DNA of 64,000 nt from Paracoccus sp. S1E-3 (GCF_013868135.1 NZ_JACEMU010000016.1:310001-374000); one strand, 5' to 3'. Positions 20,658 through 33,899 are shown, numbered from the stretch's first letter. Made by a program: numbers and translations. The notes: generated by a model not told the origin, from the sequence alone.

Positions 20658-21332
20658 CTAAAGCCGATGAAGCTCCCGCTGGGCCCGAATATCACCAATC
20701 ACATAATCAATTTGAGAGAATGCCGCGGAAATATCCTGCGCCAAGCAGTCACGAACCATCAAAACTCCCATCGGAGCTGCGACCGCAAGTAAGGCTTGGG
20801 TCATATGGTCCTTACTTTCATAAACTTCTTGAATACTGCGCCCAATAAGCCGTTCATTTGCTAACTTTACCTGTGTTATCAGGCTTTCAATCTTGTCAGC
20901 TGCGTCCTCGATAAACGATTCCTCAATGGAATAGGCAAGTTCACGTGCGATCCGCCGAAACTCTTCTATATCGGCTGTAGCGCTTCGATAGTTATCTCGA
21001 CGCTGCTGAAAGCTTGGTGGATCGGTCCAGCGATCATCTCCAGCAGGAGCTTCTGGAAGTAGCGTCCGGTTAGCCTTCAGGAGACGCTGCAATCTTGCCG
21101 AATACCCTGCAAGTGCTTCGGCAAGTTGAAGCTGCGCCGGGGAATACAGGGGACCGACAGGCACATTGAAGTTAACAACCTGCGATTGCTGCGCCACTTG
21201 GCTTATCGTCTTTTCCTTAGTCATCTGAATGTCGGCACGGTCTGAAATAGACCGTCTTCGAATGCTGAGGAAAATAGTAATAACCACTCCTACAATAGTA
21301 GCAATCGCCCCAATCGCTCCCCAATCAATCAA
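20658..21332 (-). CDS. Low-GC membrane-anchored protein of unknown function
   Basis: 224 aa. An N-terminal transmembrane helix ([19 protein letters not shown], residues about 5-25) is followed by RRR, indicating a cytoplasmic bulk, then a long helical region (residues 70-220) with probable coiled coil. The base composition is clearly lower in GC than all neighbours (A/T-rich third positions), a sign of recent transfer. Its ATG overlaps the pheS stop by 4 bases, so translation is likely coupled to pheS. The family is not recognised; it resembles other one-helix plus coiled-coil accessory proteins only in outline. Confidence 0.8.
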   Translation of the reverse strand: MIDWGAIGAIATIVGVVITIFLSIRRRSISDRADIQMTKEKTISQVAQQSQVVNFNVPVGPLYSPAQLQLAEALAGYSARLQRLLKANRTLLPEAPAGDDRWTDPPSFQQRRDNYRSATADIEEFRRIARELAYSIEESFIEDAADKIESLITQVKLANERLIGRSIQEVYESKDHMTQALLAVAAPMGVLMVRDCLAQDISAAFSQIDYVIGDIRAQRELHRL

Positions 21333-22411
21333 CGCGACAACCCGCCCGCCACGCTCGGCACATCACCCGCAGCAAAGCCGTAATGGCGCAGCCAGCGCAG
21401 GTCGCTTTCGAAGAAGGCGCGCAGGTCGGGGATGCCGTATTTCAGCATGGCAATCCGGTCGATGCCCATGCCGAAGGCGAAGCCCTGCCAGACATTCGGG
21501 TCCACGCCTGCCGCTTCCAGCACCTTCGGATGCACCATGCCGGACCCCAGAATCTCCAGCCAGCTGTCGCCTTGGCCGATCTTCAGGGTGCCACCCTCCC
21601 AGCTGCAACGGATGTCGACCTCGGCGGAGGGTTCGGTGAAGGGGAAGTGGCTGGCGCGGAAGCGCAGCTCGACCTCATCCACCTCGAAGAAGGCGCGGCA
21701 GAATTCCTCCAGCGTCCATTTCAGGTTCGCCATCGAGATGCCTTGCCCGATGGTCAGCCCCTCGACCTGATGGAACATCGGTGTGTGGGTCTGGTCCATG
21801 TCCATGCGGTAGACGCGGCCCGGCGCGATCACCCGGATCGGCGCACCCTGATCCTGCATCGCCCGGATCTGCACCGGCGAGGTATGGGTGCGCAGCACAT
21901 GCGGCGGGCGTGGATCGCCTGCCGCGCGGGCCATGAAGAAGGTGTCGTGTTCCTGCCGGGCCGGGTGTTCGGGCGGGATGTTCAGCGCGTCGAAGTTGAA
22001 CCAGTCGCTTTCGACCTGCGGACCCTCGGCCACCGAAAACCCCATATCGGCGAAGATGGCGGTGACTTCCTCGGTCACCTGGCTGACCGGGTGGATGGTG
22101 CCCGCGGGACGCGGACGGCCCGGCAGGGTCACGTCCAGCCATTCCTCACGCAGGCGGGCATCCAGCGCCGCATCCTCCAGCGCGACCTTCTTGCCGCGCA
22201 GTGCCGCGTCGATTTCGTCGCGCAGCCGGTTCAGCGCGGCGCCGGTGGTCTGACGCTCCTCCGGCGACATCTGGCCCAGTTCGCGCATCTTCAGGCTGAT
22301 CTCGCCCTTCTTGCCAAGGGCGGCAAGGCGCACCTCCTCCAGGGCATTGGCGTCAGAGGCATCGGCCACACGGGCCAGATAGGTAGAGCGAAGCGTGTCG
22401 AGATCGGTCAT
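21329..22411 (-). CDS. pheS: Phenylalanine--tRNA ligase alpha subunit
   Basis: 360 aa class II synthetase subunit. The N-terminal coiled coil binds tRNA; the catalytic core shows motif 2 ([10 protein letters not shown], with the preceding [15 protein letters not shown]) and motif 3 ([22 protein letters not shown]), plus the HPxxQ-like [11 protein letters not shown] block that contacts phenylalanine and ATP. Length is normal. The ATG is supported by similarity from the first residues. Its stop is overlapped by the low-GC gene rather than by pheT. Confidence 0.97.
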   Translation of the reverse strand: MTDLDTLRSTYLARVADASDANALEEVRLAALGKKGEISLKMRELGQMSPEERQTTGAALNRLRDEIDAALRGKKVALEDAALDARLREEWLDVTLPGRPRPAGTIHPVSQVTEEVTAIFADMGFSVAEGPQVESDWFNFDALNIPPEHPARQEHDTFFMARAAGDPRPPHVLRTHTSPVQIRAMQDQGAPIRVIAPGRVYRMDMDQTHTPMFHQVEGLTIGQGISMANLKWTLEEFCRAFFEVDEVELRFRASHFPFTEPSAEVDIRCSWEGGTLKIGQGDSWLEILGSGMVHPKVLEAAGVDPNVWQGFAFGMGIDRIAMLKYGIPDLRAFFESDLRWLRHYGFAAGDVPSVAGGLSR

Positions 22412-22540
22412 CGGCGGTCATCCTGCGTTATGCGGGCGGCTTAGCATGGGATCGGGGATGGGGAAAGTGGGGGGAATATGCGATGGCCCACGCCGGATCA
22501 GGCGCGGGTCATCGGGATCATCCTCGTGATGAGGAGAAGC

Positions 22541-23977
22541 TTAATTCCAGATCTCGTGGTTCACGCCCGGCGCGATGTCGGGGTGCTTGTCGATATGGAA
22601 ACGCGGCTCGATCCCGGCCTTGCGCTGGGACAGGTAATCGCGGGTCAGGATCACCACCGTGCCCGACAGAAGCACGATCGCCACAAGGTTGATCGTCGCC
22701 ATCAGCCCCATCGACGCATCGGCAAAGTCGAACACCGTCTGAACCGCCTGCACCGCGCCCCAGATGACCATGCCCATCACCGCCAGCCGCAGCACCAGAA
22801 TGCCGCTGCGGCCACCGCCCAGATAGACGACGGCGTTCTCCGCATAGGAATAGTTCCCGATGATCGAGGTGAAGGCAAAGAAGAAGATCGCCACCGCCAC
22901 GAACAGCGGCCCGAAGCTGCCGAAATGGTCGAACAGCGCTGCCTGGGTCAGGTTCACCCCGGTCAGGTCCTTGGACGGGATCACATCGGCCAGCAGGATC
23001 ATCACCGCCGTCGCCGTGCAGACCAGAATGGTGTCGATGAACACACCCAGCGCCTGCACGAAGCCCTGGCTCGACGGGTGGTGCGGCGCGGGCGTGGCCA
23101 CGGCGGCGATATTGGGAGCAGAGCCCATGCCGGCCTCGTTGGAAAACAGACCGCGCTTGACGCCGTTCAGCATCGCGGCGGTCACCGCACCTGCCACCCC
23201 GCCCACGGTCTCCTGCAGGCCGAAGGCGTTCAGCACGATCCCGCTGAGGATTCCCGGCACCCGGTCGATGTTCAGGATCATCACGATGATCGCCGCCAGC
23301 AGGTAAGCACCGGCCATGAAGGGCACGACATATTCCGCCACCCGCGCGATCTGCGGGATGCCGCCAAAGATGATCACCCCGGTCAGCGCGGCGAGGGCAA
23401 CGCCGACGATCAGCTTGGTCATGCCGACACTCTCCGCGCCAATGCCGAAGGCGGTGGCGGCAGCTTCGGCGATGGAGTTCGCCTGCACGGCGTTGAAGAC
23501 CAGCCCGAAGGCGATGATCAGCGCGACCGAGAAGACCGCCGCCATTGCCGGCATCCCCAACCCGCGCGAGATATAGGCCGCGGGACCGCCGCGATACATC
23601 CCGTCCGGGCCGTGGGTCTTGTAAAGCTGCGCCAGCGTCGACTCGGCGTAAGCGGTGGCCATGCCCAGAAGCGCCACCACCCACATCCAGAAGATCGCGC
23701 CCGGCCCCCCCAGCGTCAGCGCCACGGCGACGCCGGCGATATTGCCGGTGCCGACACGGCTGGCCAGCGACACCGTCAGCGCCTGAAAGGGCGATATCCC
23801 GTCCTTGTCCCCCGTATCGGAGCCGGTGACGCAGCGCAGCATCTCGCGGAAATGGAGGATCTGGATAAAGCCCAGCCGCAGGGTGAAATAGATCCCCACG
23901 GCGAGCAGACCGTAGATCAGCACATAGCCCCAGAAGATATCGTTCAGAAAACCAATGATCTGGTTCAGAAAATCCAT
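22541..23977 (-). CDS. Alanine/glycine:cation symporter family protein (AGCS), copy 2
   Basis: 478 aa symporter, with ASRVGTGNIAGVAVALTLGG, LLGMATAYAEST and RGLFSNEAGMGSAPN as the family blocks. AGGGAAC directly precedes the chosen ATG at 23977; an upstream in-frame start at 24133 was rejected because the extra 52 residues are polar and Ser/Pro-rich. Compared with copy 1 (17848-19200), GMATKYAE becomes GMATAYAE, so cation or substrate coupling may differ; the two look like old paralogues rather than a recent duplication. Confidence 0.92.
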   Translation of the reverse strand: MDFLNQIIGFLNDIFWGYVLIYGLLAVGIYFTLRLGFIQILHFREMLRCVTGSDTGDKDGISPFQALTVSLASRVGTGNIAGVAVALTLGGPGAIFWMWVVALLGMATAYAESTLAQLYKTHGPDGMYRGGPAAYISRGLGMPAMAAVFSVALIIAFGLVFNAVQANSIAEAAATAFGIGAESVGMTKLIVGVALAALTGVIIFGGIPQIARVAEYVVPFMAGAYLLAAIIVMILNIDRVPGILSGIVLNAFGLQETVGGVAGAVTAAMLNGVKRGLFSNEAGMGSAPNIAAVATPAPHHPSSQGFVQALGVFIDTILVCTATAVMILLADVIPSKDLTGVNLTQAALFDHFGSFGPLFVAVAIFFFAFTSIIGNYSYAENAVVYLGGGRSGILVLRLAVMGMVIWGAVQAVQTVFDFADASMGLMATINLVAIVLLSGTVVILTRDYLSQRKAGIEPRFHIDKHPDIAPGVNHEIWN

Positions 23978-24274
23978 CTTGTTCCCTTTCATCCCGGCCT
24001 GCCCCGAGAACATTCCGTCAAGGTTAACATTCCCGTGATCCGCGGCAAAGGGCGAAGGCCCGGCGCAGATGCGGCTATTCGCTGATGCCGGCCCGAGGCG
24101 GCCGGACAGCCCGTGCCCCACAGCGGATTGCACCCACAGGCATTCCCCCTGAATCGGGGGACGGGTAACGGCTCACCAGCCCGAACGCAAGCCGCGCAGG
24201 GCCGAAACCCTGCCGCGAAAGGCCAATGTTTTCCATGATGTGCAGCGCATCCGGCTGGCCCGGAAACGGTCCTC

Positions 24275-25378
24275 TCAGCCTGCGCGGGCGGTCGCCAATG
24301 CCTCGGGCAGGATGGCGGCGAAGGCGTCCAGCTCGTCCTCGGGGCCGCAGGAAATGCGGATGCAGCGGTCCAGCGGCGCGACGCCGGGCATGCGCGCGAA
24401 GATGCCGGCGCGGTCCAGCCCTGACAGCACGGCACGGGCGAAAGCCCCGTCCCGTCCGCAATCGATGGCGACGAAATTGGTGGCCGAAGGCAAGGCGGCC
24501 AACCCGTTTTCCGCCGCTATCGTGGTGATCCGCGCGCGGGCGCGAGCGACCTCGGCGCGGATATGGGCCAGCCAGTCCTGATCGCCCAGCGCCGCCAATG
24601 CGCCCGCCTGCGCCATCTTGTTGACCCCGAAATGGTTGCGGATGCGGTCAAAACCCGCGATCAGCGGAGCCGCCCCGAGCGCATAGCCGATCCGCGCCCC
24701 AGCCATCCCGTAAGCCTTTGAAAACGTGCGCAGGCGAATGACCCGAGGATCCGCCGCGTCGATCCGGGGAATGGCGTCATCTGGGGCGAATTCGGCATAG
24801 GCCTCGTCCAGAACCAGCAGCGCGCCGTCAGGGATGCCATCCAGCATCGCCTCGATCACGGCACCCGCGTGCCAGCTGCCCATCGGATTGTCGGGATTGG
24901 CGAGATAGATCAGCCGCGCCTGCGTTTCGGCGGCGCGGGCCAGCAGCGCCTCGGGGTCCTCGCGATCGTCGCGGTAAGGCACCTTGGCCAGCACCCCGCC
25001 AAAACCGGCAACGTGATAGTTGAAGGTCGGATAGGCCCCTTCCGAAGTCACCACCGTCTCGCCGGGTGCCACCAGAAGTCGCACCAGAAGACCCAGAATG
25101 CCGTCGATCCCCTCGCCGATCAGGATCTGGTCGGGGGCGACGTCGTGATGCGCGGCCAGGGCGTTGCGCAGGTCGTGGTTGTCGGGATCGCCGTATTTCC
25201 AGGCCTCGGCGGCGGCACGGGCCATCGCCGCGATGGCGCGGGGCGAGGGGCCGAAGCCGTTCTCGTTCGCGCCCAGCCGGGCGACATAGGGCGCGCCCCG
25301 GCGACGCTCCAGCGTTTCCGGGCCGGTGAAGGGCACCGTTGGCGGCAAGGATTCGGGGAGCGGGGCAAAGCGCATCAT
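24275..25378 (-). CDS. PLP-dependent aminotransferase, HisC-like
   Basis: 367 aa fold-type I aminotransferase. Residues typical of the histidinol-phosphate aminotransferase group are seen: LGANENGFGPSP near residue 35, NPDNPMG near 160, DEAYAEF near 190, the PLP-lysine motif TFSKAYGMAGARIGY near 220, and the C-terminal RISCG. It may act in histidine biosynthesis or on aromatic amino acids; no other his genes are near. The two adjacent ATGs at 25378 and 25375 both overlap the upstream stop, indicating coupling to the zinc-ribbon gene. Confidence 0.86.
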   Translation of the reverse strand: MMRFAPLPESLPPTVPFTGPETLERRRGAPYVARLGANENGFGPSPRAIAAMARAAAEAWKYGDPDNHDLRNALAAHHDVAPDQILIGEGIDGILGLLVRLLVAPGETVVTSEGAYPTFNYHVAGFGGVLAKVPYRDDREDPEALLARAAETQARLIYLANPDNPMGSWHAGAVIEAMLDGIPDGALLVLDEAYAEFAPDDAIPRIDAADPRVIRLRTFSKAYGMAGARIGYALGAAPLIAGFDRIRNHFGVNKMAQAGALAALGDQDWLAHIRAEVARARARITTIAAENGLAALPSATNFVAIDCGRDGAFARAVLSGLDRAGIFARMPGVAPLDRCIRISCGPEDELDAFAAILPEALATARAG

Positions 25379-26379
25379 TCGGCCTTCTCATTCTGGCCGA
25401 CCAGCGACCGGGCGACATCCTGCAGCCCCGCACGCGCCGCGTCGATCCCGGCCACGGCCGCGACGACCGGCGACGGCGCGCCGCCCGTGCCCACCCAGGC
25501 CGTGCCCGCGACATAGGCCAGCAGCAAGGCCGCAACGACCGAAAGCGCGCGCGAAAAACCCGCGCGGTAACCGTCCGGCGCGAACTGCGCGACGGTGGGT
25601 GCAGGTGCAGGGGAGACCGTCGGCGGGTCCGCAGGCGGGGGCAACTGGGTTTGCAGGGTCGCGGCCAGCCGTTCGGCATCGGGTAGCATCTTGACGCTGC
25701 GCCGGCGCGGCACGGGCGGCAGCGCCGGGGGAGGGGCAATCACCGGGGCCGGCATCTCGGTCGGGGTCGCGGCAAGTGTATCCTCAGCCAGCGGACGCGA
25801 CGGGGCCTTGGCGAGGATCGGCGTCGGGCGCAGACCCCGTGCCGGAACCGGGGTCGCGGGTTGCCGGCGGGTGATGACGCGCGGCTGCGAATCGTCGGGC
25901 GCGGTCACGGTGGTCGCCGGCCAATCGGCCGCAGGGGGCCCCACTGCCGTCAGCGCCGGATCGGCAGGTTTCGGCTTGGCGGGTTTCGGCTTGGCGCCAG
26001 GTTTGGGGGCGTCCGGCGGTCGCGCGTCGGCCACCGGCGAATCAGCGGGCGCGAGCGGGGGAGGCGGGGAATCCTCCAGCGGCACACCGCGCCGGGCGGA
26101 CAGTTCGCGGGCGGTTTCCTCGCGCAGAATCGACAACACGTCATCGGGCAGCGGCCGGCGCAGCGCCGGGGCCGCGCCCAGATCGACGGCCGGGGCGGCA
26201 GAAGCGGATTTCGGGGCCGGGGGGCGCAGATCGCCGGCCAGTCCCCGCATTTCGCGGATATCCGCCGGTTGATGCCAGACATGCCCGCAGGCGGAACATT
26301 CGACCTCGCGCCCCTCGGGCGGGATCATCGCACTGGAAACGTCATACAGCGCGTTGCATTGGGGGCAAATCAGCCGCAT
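25375..26379 (-). CDS. MJ0042-type zinc-ribbon membrane protein
   Basis: 334 aa. The first 40 residues form an MJ0042 zinc finger: CPQC at 5-8 and CSAC at 28-31, with RLICPQCNALYDV typical of the family. A long Pro/Ala-rich, low-complexity middle (residues about 45-270) precedes a single membrane helix (ALSVVAALLLAYVAGTAWV) near the C-terminus. The zinc finger would be cytoplasmic. The function is unknown. It precedes the aminotransferase by a 4-base overlap and is divergent from ftsE; this arrangement recurs in Rhodobacteraceae to my knowledge. Confidence 0.82.
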   Translation of the reverse strand: MRLICPQCNALYDVSSAMIPPEGREVECSACGHVWHQPADIREMRGLAGDLRPPAPKSASAAPAVDLGAAPALRRPLPDDVLSILREETARELSARRGVPLEDSPPPPLAPADSPVADARPPDAPKPGAKPKPAKPKPADPALTAVGPPAADWPATTVTAPDDSQPRVITRRQPATPVPARGLRPTPILAKAPSRPLAEDTLAATPTEMPAPVIAPPPALPPVPRRRSVKMLPDAERLAATLQTQLPPPADPPTVSPAPAPTVAQFAPDGYRAGFSRALSVVAALLLAYVAGTAWVGTGGAPSPVVAAVAGIDAARAGLQDVARSLVGQNEKAE

Positions 26380-26504
26380 GTGAAGTCCTGTCAAAAGCTG
26401 CGCCGTTTCTGGCAATCCTGCGCGGGCTGTTCTATCAACTGGGCGCCCGGCTTCCAAGCGCTGCGGCATGACAAGATACCGAGACCGATCCCGTGGAGGC
26501 CGCT

Positions 26505-27182
26505 TTGATCGAAATGCAGGACGTGTCCTTTGGCTATCGTGGCGGCGGCGCCTTGCTGTCGAACATCACGCTCAGCCTGCCTGCGGGATCGTTTCACTTC
26601 CTGACCGGGCCGTCCGGCTCGGGCAAGACCACCTTCCTTCGGCTCTGCTATGCCGATCTGCTGCCCAGCGGCGGCCATCTGACTGCCTTCGGCCATGACG
26701 TGGCCAACCTGTCGCGCGACGGCATCGCCATGCTGCGCCGCAAGGTGGGGGTGCTGCACCAGGACGCGCAATTTCTGGACCATCTGCCGGTGGCGGAAAA
26801 CATCGCGCTGCCGCTGACCGTGGCGGGCCAACCCGTCGACATGAAGGCGCTGAAGGATCTGCTGGGCTGGGTCGCCATGACCAACCATGCCCGCGCCCTG
26901 CCCCCGGCGCTGTCGGGGGGCGAGCGTCAGCGCGCGGCGCTTGCCCGCGCCGTCATCATGTCGCCCGATTTCGTGCTCGCGGACGAGCCGACGGGCAATC
27001 TCGACTGGGACATGTCCATGCGTCTGCTGCAATTGCTGGTCGAGCTGAACCGCTCGGGCAAGACCATCCTGATCGCAACCCATGACATGGACCTGATCCG
27101 CGCCGCGCGCCAGATGGACGTGCAGGCAAGGGTGCTGCGGATTTCCGGGCGGCGGGTGCAACTGGCGGGGGCAGACCTATGA
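26505..27182 (+). CDS. ftsE: Cell division ATP-binding protein FtsE
   Basis: 225 aa ABC ATPase that couples division-site signals to amidase activation with FtsX. Walker A GPSGSGKT is at 35-42, the signature LSGGERQR at 136-143, Walker B FVLADEPT at 156-163. The TTG at 26505 is chosen as start because GGAGG ends 5 bases upstream; GTG 26493 and ATG 26514 are in-frame alternatives. Overlaps ftsX by 4 bases (ATGA). Confidence 0.93.
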   Translation: MIEMQDVSFGYRGGGALLSNITLSLPAGSFHFLTGPSGSGKTTFLRLCYADLLPSGGHLTAFGHDVANLSRDGIAMLRRKVGVLHQDAQFLDHLPVAENIALPLTVAGQPVDMKALKDLLGWVAMTNHARALPPALSGGERQRAALARAVIMSPDFVLADEPTGNLDWDMSMRLLQLLVELNRSGKTILIATHDMDLIRAARQMDVQARVLRISGRRVQLAGADL

Positions 27183-28105
27183 GAGGCGATCTTCGGCATG
27201 TCGACTGGCGCAGCCTGTGGCGCGGGCTGATCGGGCGCGACGGCAGCGTGGCGGGGCGGATCGTGCCCTCGACCGGATTCACCGCCCAGTTGACGCTGCT
27301 GACGGCGGGGGCGATGGCCTTTCTGGCGGTCTTCGCCCTGGCCTTGTCCTTCGCGACCGGGCGGCTGGCCGATCGCTGGTCGCAATCGCTGGCGCAGACG
27401 GTCACGGTGCGCATCTCGGCCCCGGCTGATGAAATCGAATCGCAGACCGGCATCGTCATGGCTATCCTGAAGCAGACCCCCGGCATCGCCGAGGCCCGCA
27501 TGATTCCCGAGGAGGAGGTCGAGCAGCTGCTGGCGCCGTGGTTCGGCCCCGATGTCCCGGTCGAGGCACTGCCGGTCCCGCGCCTGATCGAGGTCACCGA
27601 ATCGGATGACGGCTTCGACGCCGAAGGCCTCAGCCTGCGACTGACCGCCGAAGCGCCCGGCGCGGTCCTTGACGACCATACCCGCTGGCGCCAGCCGCTG
27701 ATCTCGGCGGCGAGGCGGCTGCGCTTTCTCGGCCTCATCTCGCTGGCGCTGATCGCCGGGGCGGGCGGCGCGATGATGGCGCTGGCGGCCCAAAGCTCGC
27801 TGGCGGCGAATGGGCAGGTGATCCGGGTGCTGCGCCTGATCGGCGCGCGCGATGTGACCATCGCGCAGGCTTTCGTGCGGCGTTTCACCCGCCGCGCCGG
27901 GGCCGGCGCGCTTGGTGGCACGCTTCTGGGAATGCTGGCCATCGCGTTCCTGCCCAATATGGAGCAGGCTGGCGGCTTCCTGACCGGCCTTGGCTTCCAG
28001 GGCTGGGGCTGGCTGTGGCCGCTGCTGATCCCGATCGTGGCGGCGGGCGTGGGCTTCTTCGCCACCCGCTGGGCGGCGCTGCGCATGTTGCGGGCGGTGC
28101 CATGA
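27179..28105 (+). CDS. ftsX: Cell division membrane protein FtsX
   Basis: 308 aa. Four membrane segments are expected and visible: one near residue 40-60 (LLTAGAMAFLAVFALALSF), then three in the C-terminal half (LIALIAGAGGAMMALAA-like region, LGGTLLGMLAIAFL and WPLLIPIVAAGVGFFATRWAAL). The periplasmic loop between helices 1 and 2 is about 120 residues. FtsX transmits ATP hydrolysis by FtsE to periplasmic murein hydrolase regulators. It overlaps both ftsE and the acyltransferase gene, so these three form one transcript. Confidence 0.9.
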   Translation: MRGDLRHVDWRSLWRGLIGRDGSVAGRIVPSTGFTAQLTLLTAGAMAFLAVFALALSFATGRLADRWSQSLAQTVTVRISAPADEIESQTGIVMAILKQTPGIAEARMIPEEEVEQLLAPWFGPDVPVEALPVPRLIEVTESDDGFDAEGLSLRLTAEAPGAVLDDHTRWRQPLISAARRLRFLGLISLALIAGAGGAMMALAAQSSLAANGQVIRVLRLIGARDVTIAQAFVRRFTRRAGAGALGGTLLGMLAIAFLPNMEQAGGFLTGLGFQGWGWLWPLLIPIVAAGVGFFATRWAALRMLRAVP

Positions 28106-28935
28106 CCGGGCCGCTGCTGACCGCGGCCGAGGCCGCCCGACTGGCGCCCAGACCGGGGCGGACCGGTCCTTTCAGCTATGTCCGGGCGCTCACCTATTAC
28201 GTCCATATCGCGCTGGCGACGCTGGTGCTCGGGCTGTGGGGGCTGACCCAACGCAGCAAGGGCCGCAAGGGCGCGAACCGGGTCGCGACCAGCTGGATCG
28301 ACTATATGCTGCGCGCCGCGCGCTGGCATATGGGCGTCGCGGTGGAGCTGCGCGGCACCCCTCCGGCCCGCGGCACTGATGCGCTGATTGCCGCCAAGCA
28401 TCAGAGTTTCCTTGATATTCTGGCCATCGCCTGCGCCGCCGGACGACGCAATTTCGTCATGAAGCGCGAAATCATGCGCGTGCCGATCATGGGCTGGTAT
28501 GCGCGCGAGGTCGGCTCGATCCCGATTGACCGGGCGCGCGGGCGCGACGCCATGGGGCAGATCGTCTCGACCGTCCGGGCGCGCATGGACACCCCGGACG
28601 GGCTGGGCCACCTGATTATCTACCCCGAGGGCACCCGTACCAAACCGGGCGAGCATCGCCCCTACAAGCACGGGATCGGCACGCTGCATGCCGAAACCGG
28701 CCTGCCGGTCTGGCCCGTCGCGGTCAATTGCGGGCTGTTCTGGCCGAAGGGCGGCATGCCCATCGCCAGCGGCCGCGCGGTGATCGAATTCCTGCCCCCC
28801 ATGCAGGCCGAACCGGGCGAGAGCCGCGACGCCTTCATCACCCGCCTGCGCGACGCGATCGAGACCCGCAGCGATGCGCTGATGGCCGAGGCGGGGTTCC
28901 AAGCCGGCGAAACCCACATCCCAGATACCGCATAA
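28102..28935 (+). CDS. 1-acyl-sn-glycerol-3-phosphate acyltransferase family protein
   Basis: 277 aa membrane-associated acyltransferase of the PlsC family, which adds the second acyl chain to lysophosphatidic acid. The HX4D catalytic motif (KHQSFLD, His100 and Asp105) and the YPEGTRT acceptor-binding motif (174-180) are clear; one membrane helix lies at 30-50. It overlaps the ftsX stop by 4 bases. It may be the plsC orthologue or a paralogue; a chromosome-wide comparison would be needed to say which. Confidence 0.9.
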   Translation: MTGPLLTAAEAARLAPRPGRTGPFSYVRALTYYVHIALATLVLGLWGLTQRSKGRKGANRVATSWIDYMLRAARWHMGVAVELRGTPPARGTDALIAAKHQSFLDILAIACAAGRRNFVMKREIMRVPIMGWYAREVGSIPIDRARGRDAMGQIVSTVRARMDTPDGLGHLIIYPEGTRTKPGEHRPYKHGIGTLHAETGLPVWPVAVNCGLFWPKGGMPIASGRAVIEFLPPMQAEPGESRDAFITRLRDAIETRSDALMAEAGFQAGETHIPDTA

Positions 28936-29025
28936 ACAGCATTTGCGGGGGGGTTTGTTCATTCATATCATGGGCTTCACGCCGATCGCGATTCGCGGTC
29001 CCATTCGAACACAGGAACGAGTAAA

Positions 29026-29310
29026 ATGTACTTGAAGCCCGCCCTCGCTGTCGTCGCCATCGCAACACTGTCCGCCTGCTCGATCAGCCCGAAGGATTAC
29101 GAAACCACCCCGGTCATCGCCGACTCGGCCATGGGTCCGGTGATCTGTCAGATCTACACCCATGAACAGGTGACCTGGGACCGCTCGATCAAGCGGCCGG
29201 AAAAGATGGACACCGAGACCGCGGATAATCTGTGCCGCGCCGAAGGCAAGCGGATCATGGAAGGGGGCACCCCGAAATATGTGCCCACCACCGCGGCCGC
29301 CCCCGTCTGA
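29026..29310 (+). CDS. Small lipoprotein
   Basis: 94 aa. The signal peptide ends in LSAC, a lipobox with Cys19, followed by SISPKD. The mature part is polar with CQIYTHEQVTWDRSIKRP and two further cysteines near 46 and 70. The start is preceded by AGGAACGAG. No family is recognised. It follows the acyltransferase gene by 90 bases and is followed by a terminator. Confidence 0.7.
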   Translation: MYLKPALAVVAIATLSACSISPKDYETTPVIADSAMGPVICQIYTHEQVTWDRSIKRPEKMDTETADNLCRAEGKRIMEGGTPKYVPTTAAAPV

Positions 29311-29337
29311 GCGCTGCGCTAGGCATTCACCGGGATT

Positions 29338-29364
29338 CGGGCCGCAGCATCGCGCTGCGGCCCG
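29338..29364 (+). terminator. Rho-independent terminator-like hairpin
   Basis: A 10-bp perfect stem (CGGGCCGCAG with CTGCGGCCCG) around a 7-base loop, followed by TCCTCTTT. It is placed 28 bases after the lipoprotein stop. Confidence 0.65.
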
Positions 29365-29377
29365 TCCTCTTTGGCGT

Positions 29378-30047
29378 TCAGGGATAAACCTGATCCAGCA
29401 GATTCGCGGCCAGCAGCGCGCCGGGCGTGACGATGGCAATATTCTGCAATTCGGGCCGCCATTCGTCTGAATCCGGTACCGCCCCGCAATCGGGATCGGA
29501 TCGGCGGGCTTAAGCAACGCCTGCGCCAATCGCCCCTGCCAATCGCTCAGCATTGCCAGCTTGCGGGGCCGGCCCGGAAAGAATCCTTCGCTGAAGGTCG
29601 CCTCATAGGCCGGTTGCACCCCATAAAGGCGGCTATTTCCGAACAGGATCTGCACATCGGAAGGGCCGCCATAAGCCGATAGCAGCAACTGGTTCGTCAG
29701 CCGCCCGAGGCCGTCCGCCCCGGTCCCCTTGATGCGACAGACGGTATAGCCGGAGGACGCGCAGCGCTCGGTGATTTCATGCAGGACCAACGCGGTCACG
29801 CCGGCCTGCGCGGCCAAAGAAGCCCAGTCGCGAACCACCGCTGACGGCCCAGATGACCCGGACCGAGATCGCTGCCCCGCCCTCGGATTGCCGGATCAGC
29901 TCGTCAGAACCGTTGATGCCGTTCATGAAATCCACATCACCGAGGCGCCAGCCCCGCGCGACCTCGGGCAATTATGCTGTTCCGGTCCTGCGCTGCTGCT
30001 GGCTGAGCCGCCAGCCAGACGCCAAACCGCGATACCCCGGTCCGCAT
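29378..30047 (-). pseudogene. Frameshifted gene for a secreted protein
   Basis: Three or more frames on the minus strand join into one plausible product. The first, from ATG 30047, reads MRTGVSRFGVWLAAQPAAAQD, a signal-peptide-like start. The next reads PEVARGWRLGDVDFMNGIN and EGGAAISVRVIW. The third reads SAVVRDWASLAAQAGVTALV, GYTVCRIKGTGADGLG and SDWQGRLAQALL. A fourth ends DEWRPELQNIAIVTPGALLA and a stop at 29378. The order without gaps suggests at least three single-base shifts. Family unrecognised. It follows metH on the same strand by about 60 bases. Either a decaying gene or clustered sequencing errors. Confidence 0.55.
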
Positions 30048-30105
30048 CCATCCGTCCTGCCCCCAAATCCCGCAGGCCGGAATGCCGCACCAGGTCACGT
30101 CCGGC

Positions 30106-33855
<3,750 letters not shown>

Positions 33856-33869
33856 AACGGGAATAGGCG

Positions 33870-33898
33870 CTTATAGCGGCGGCAATGATATTCTTCAA
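33870..33898 (-). promoter_or_regulatory. Candidate sigma-70 promoter of metH
   Basis: On the minus strand TTGAAG (33893-33898), a 17-base spacer, then TATAAG (33870-33875). The expected start of transcription is near 33863, about 8 bases before the metH GTG, implying a near-leaderless mRNA. Confidence 0.5.
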
Positions 33899-33899
33899 A

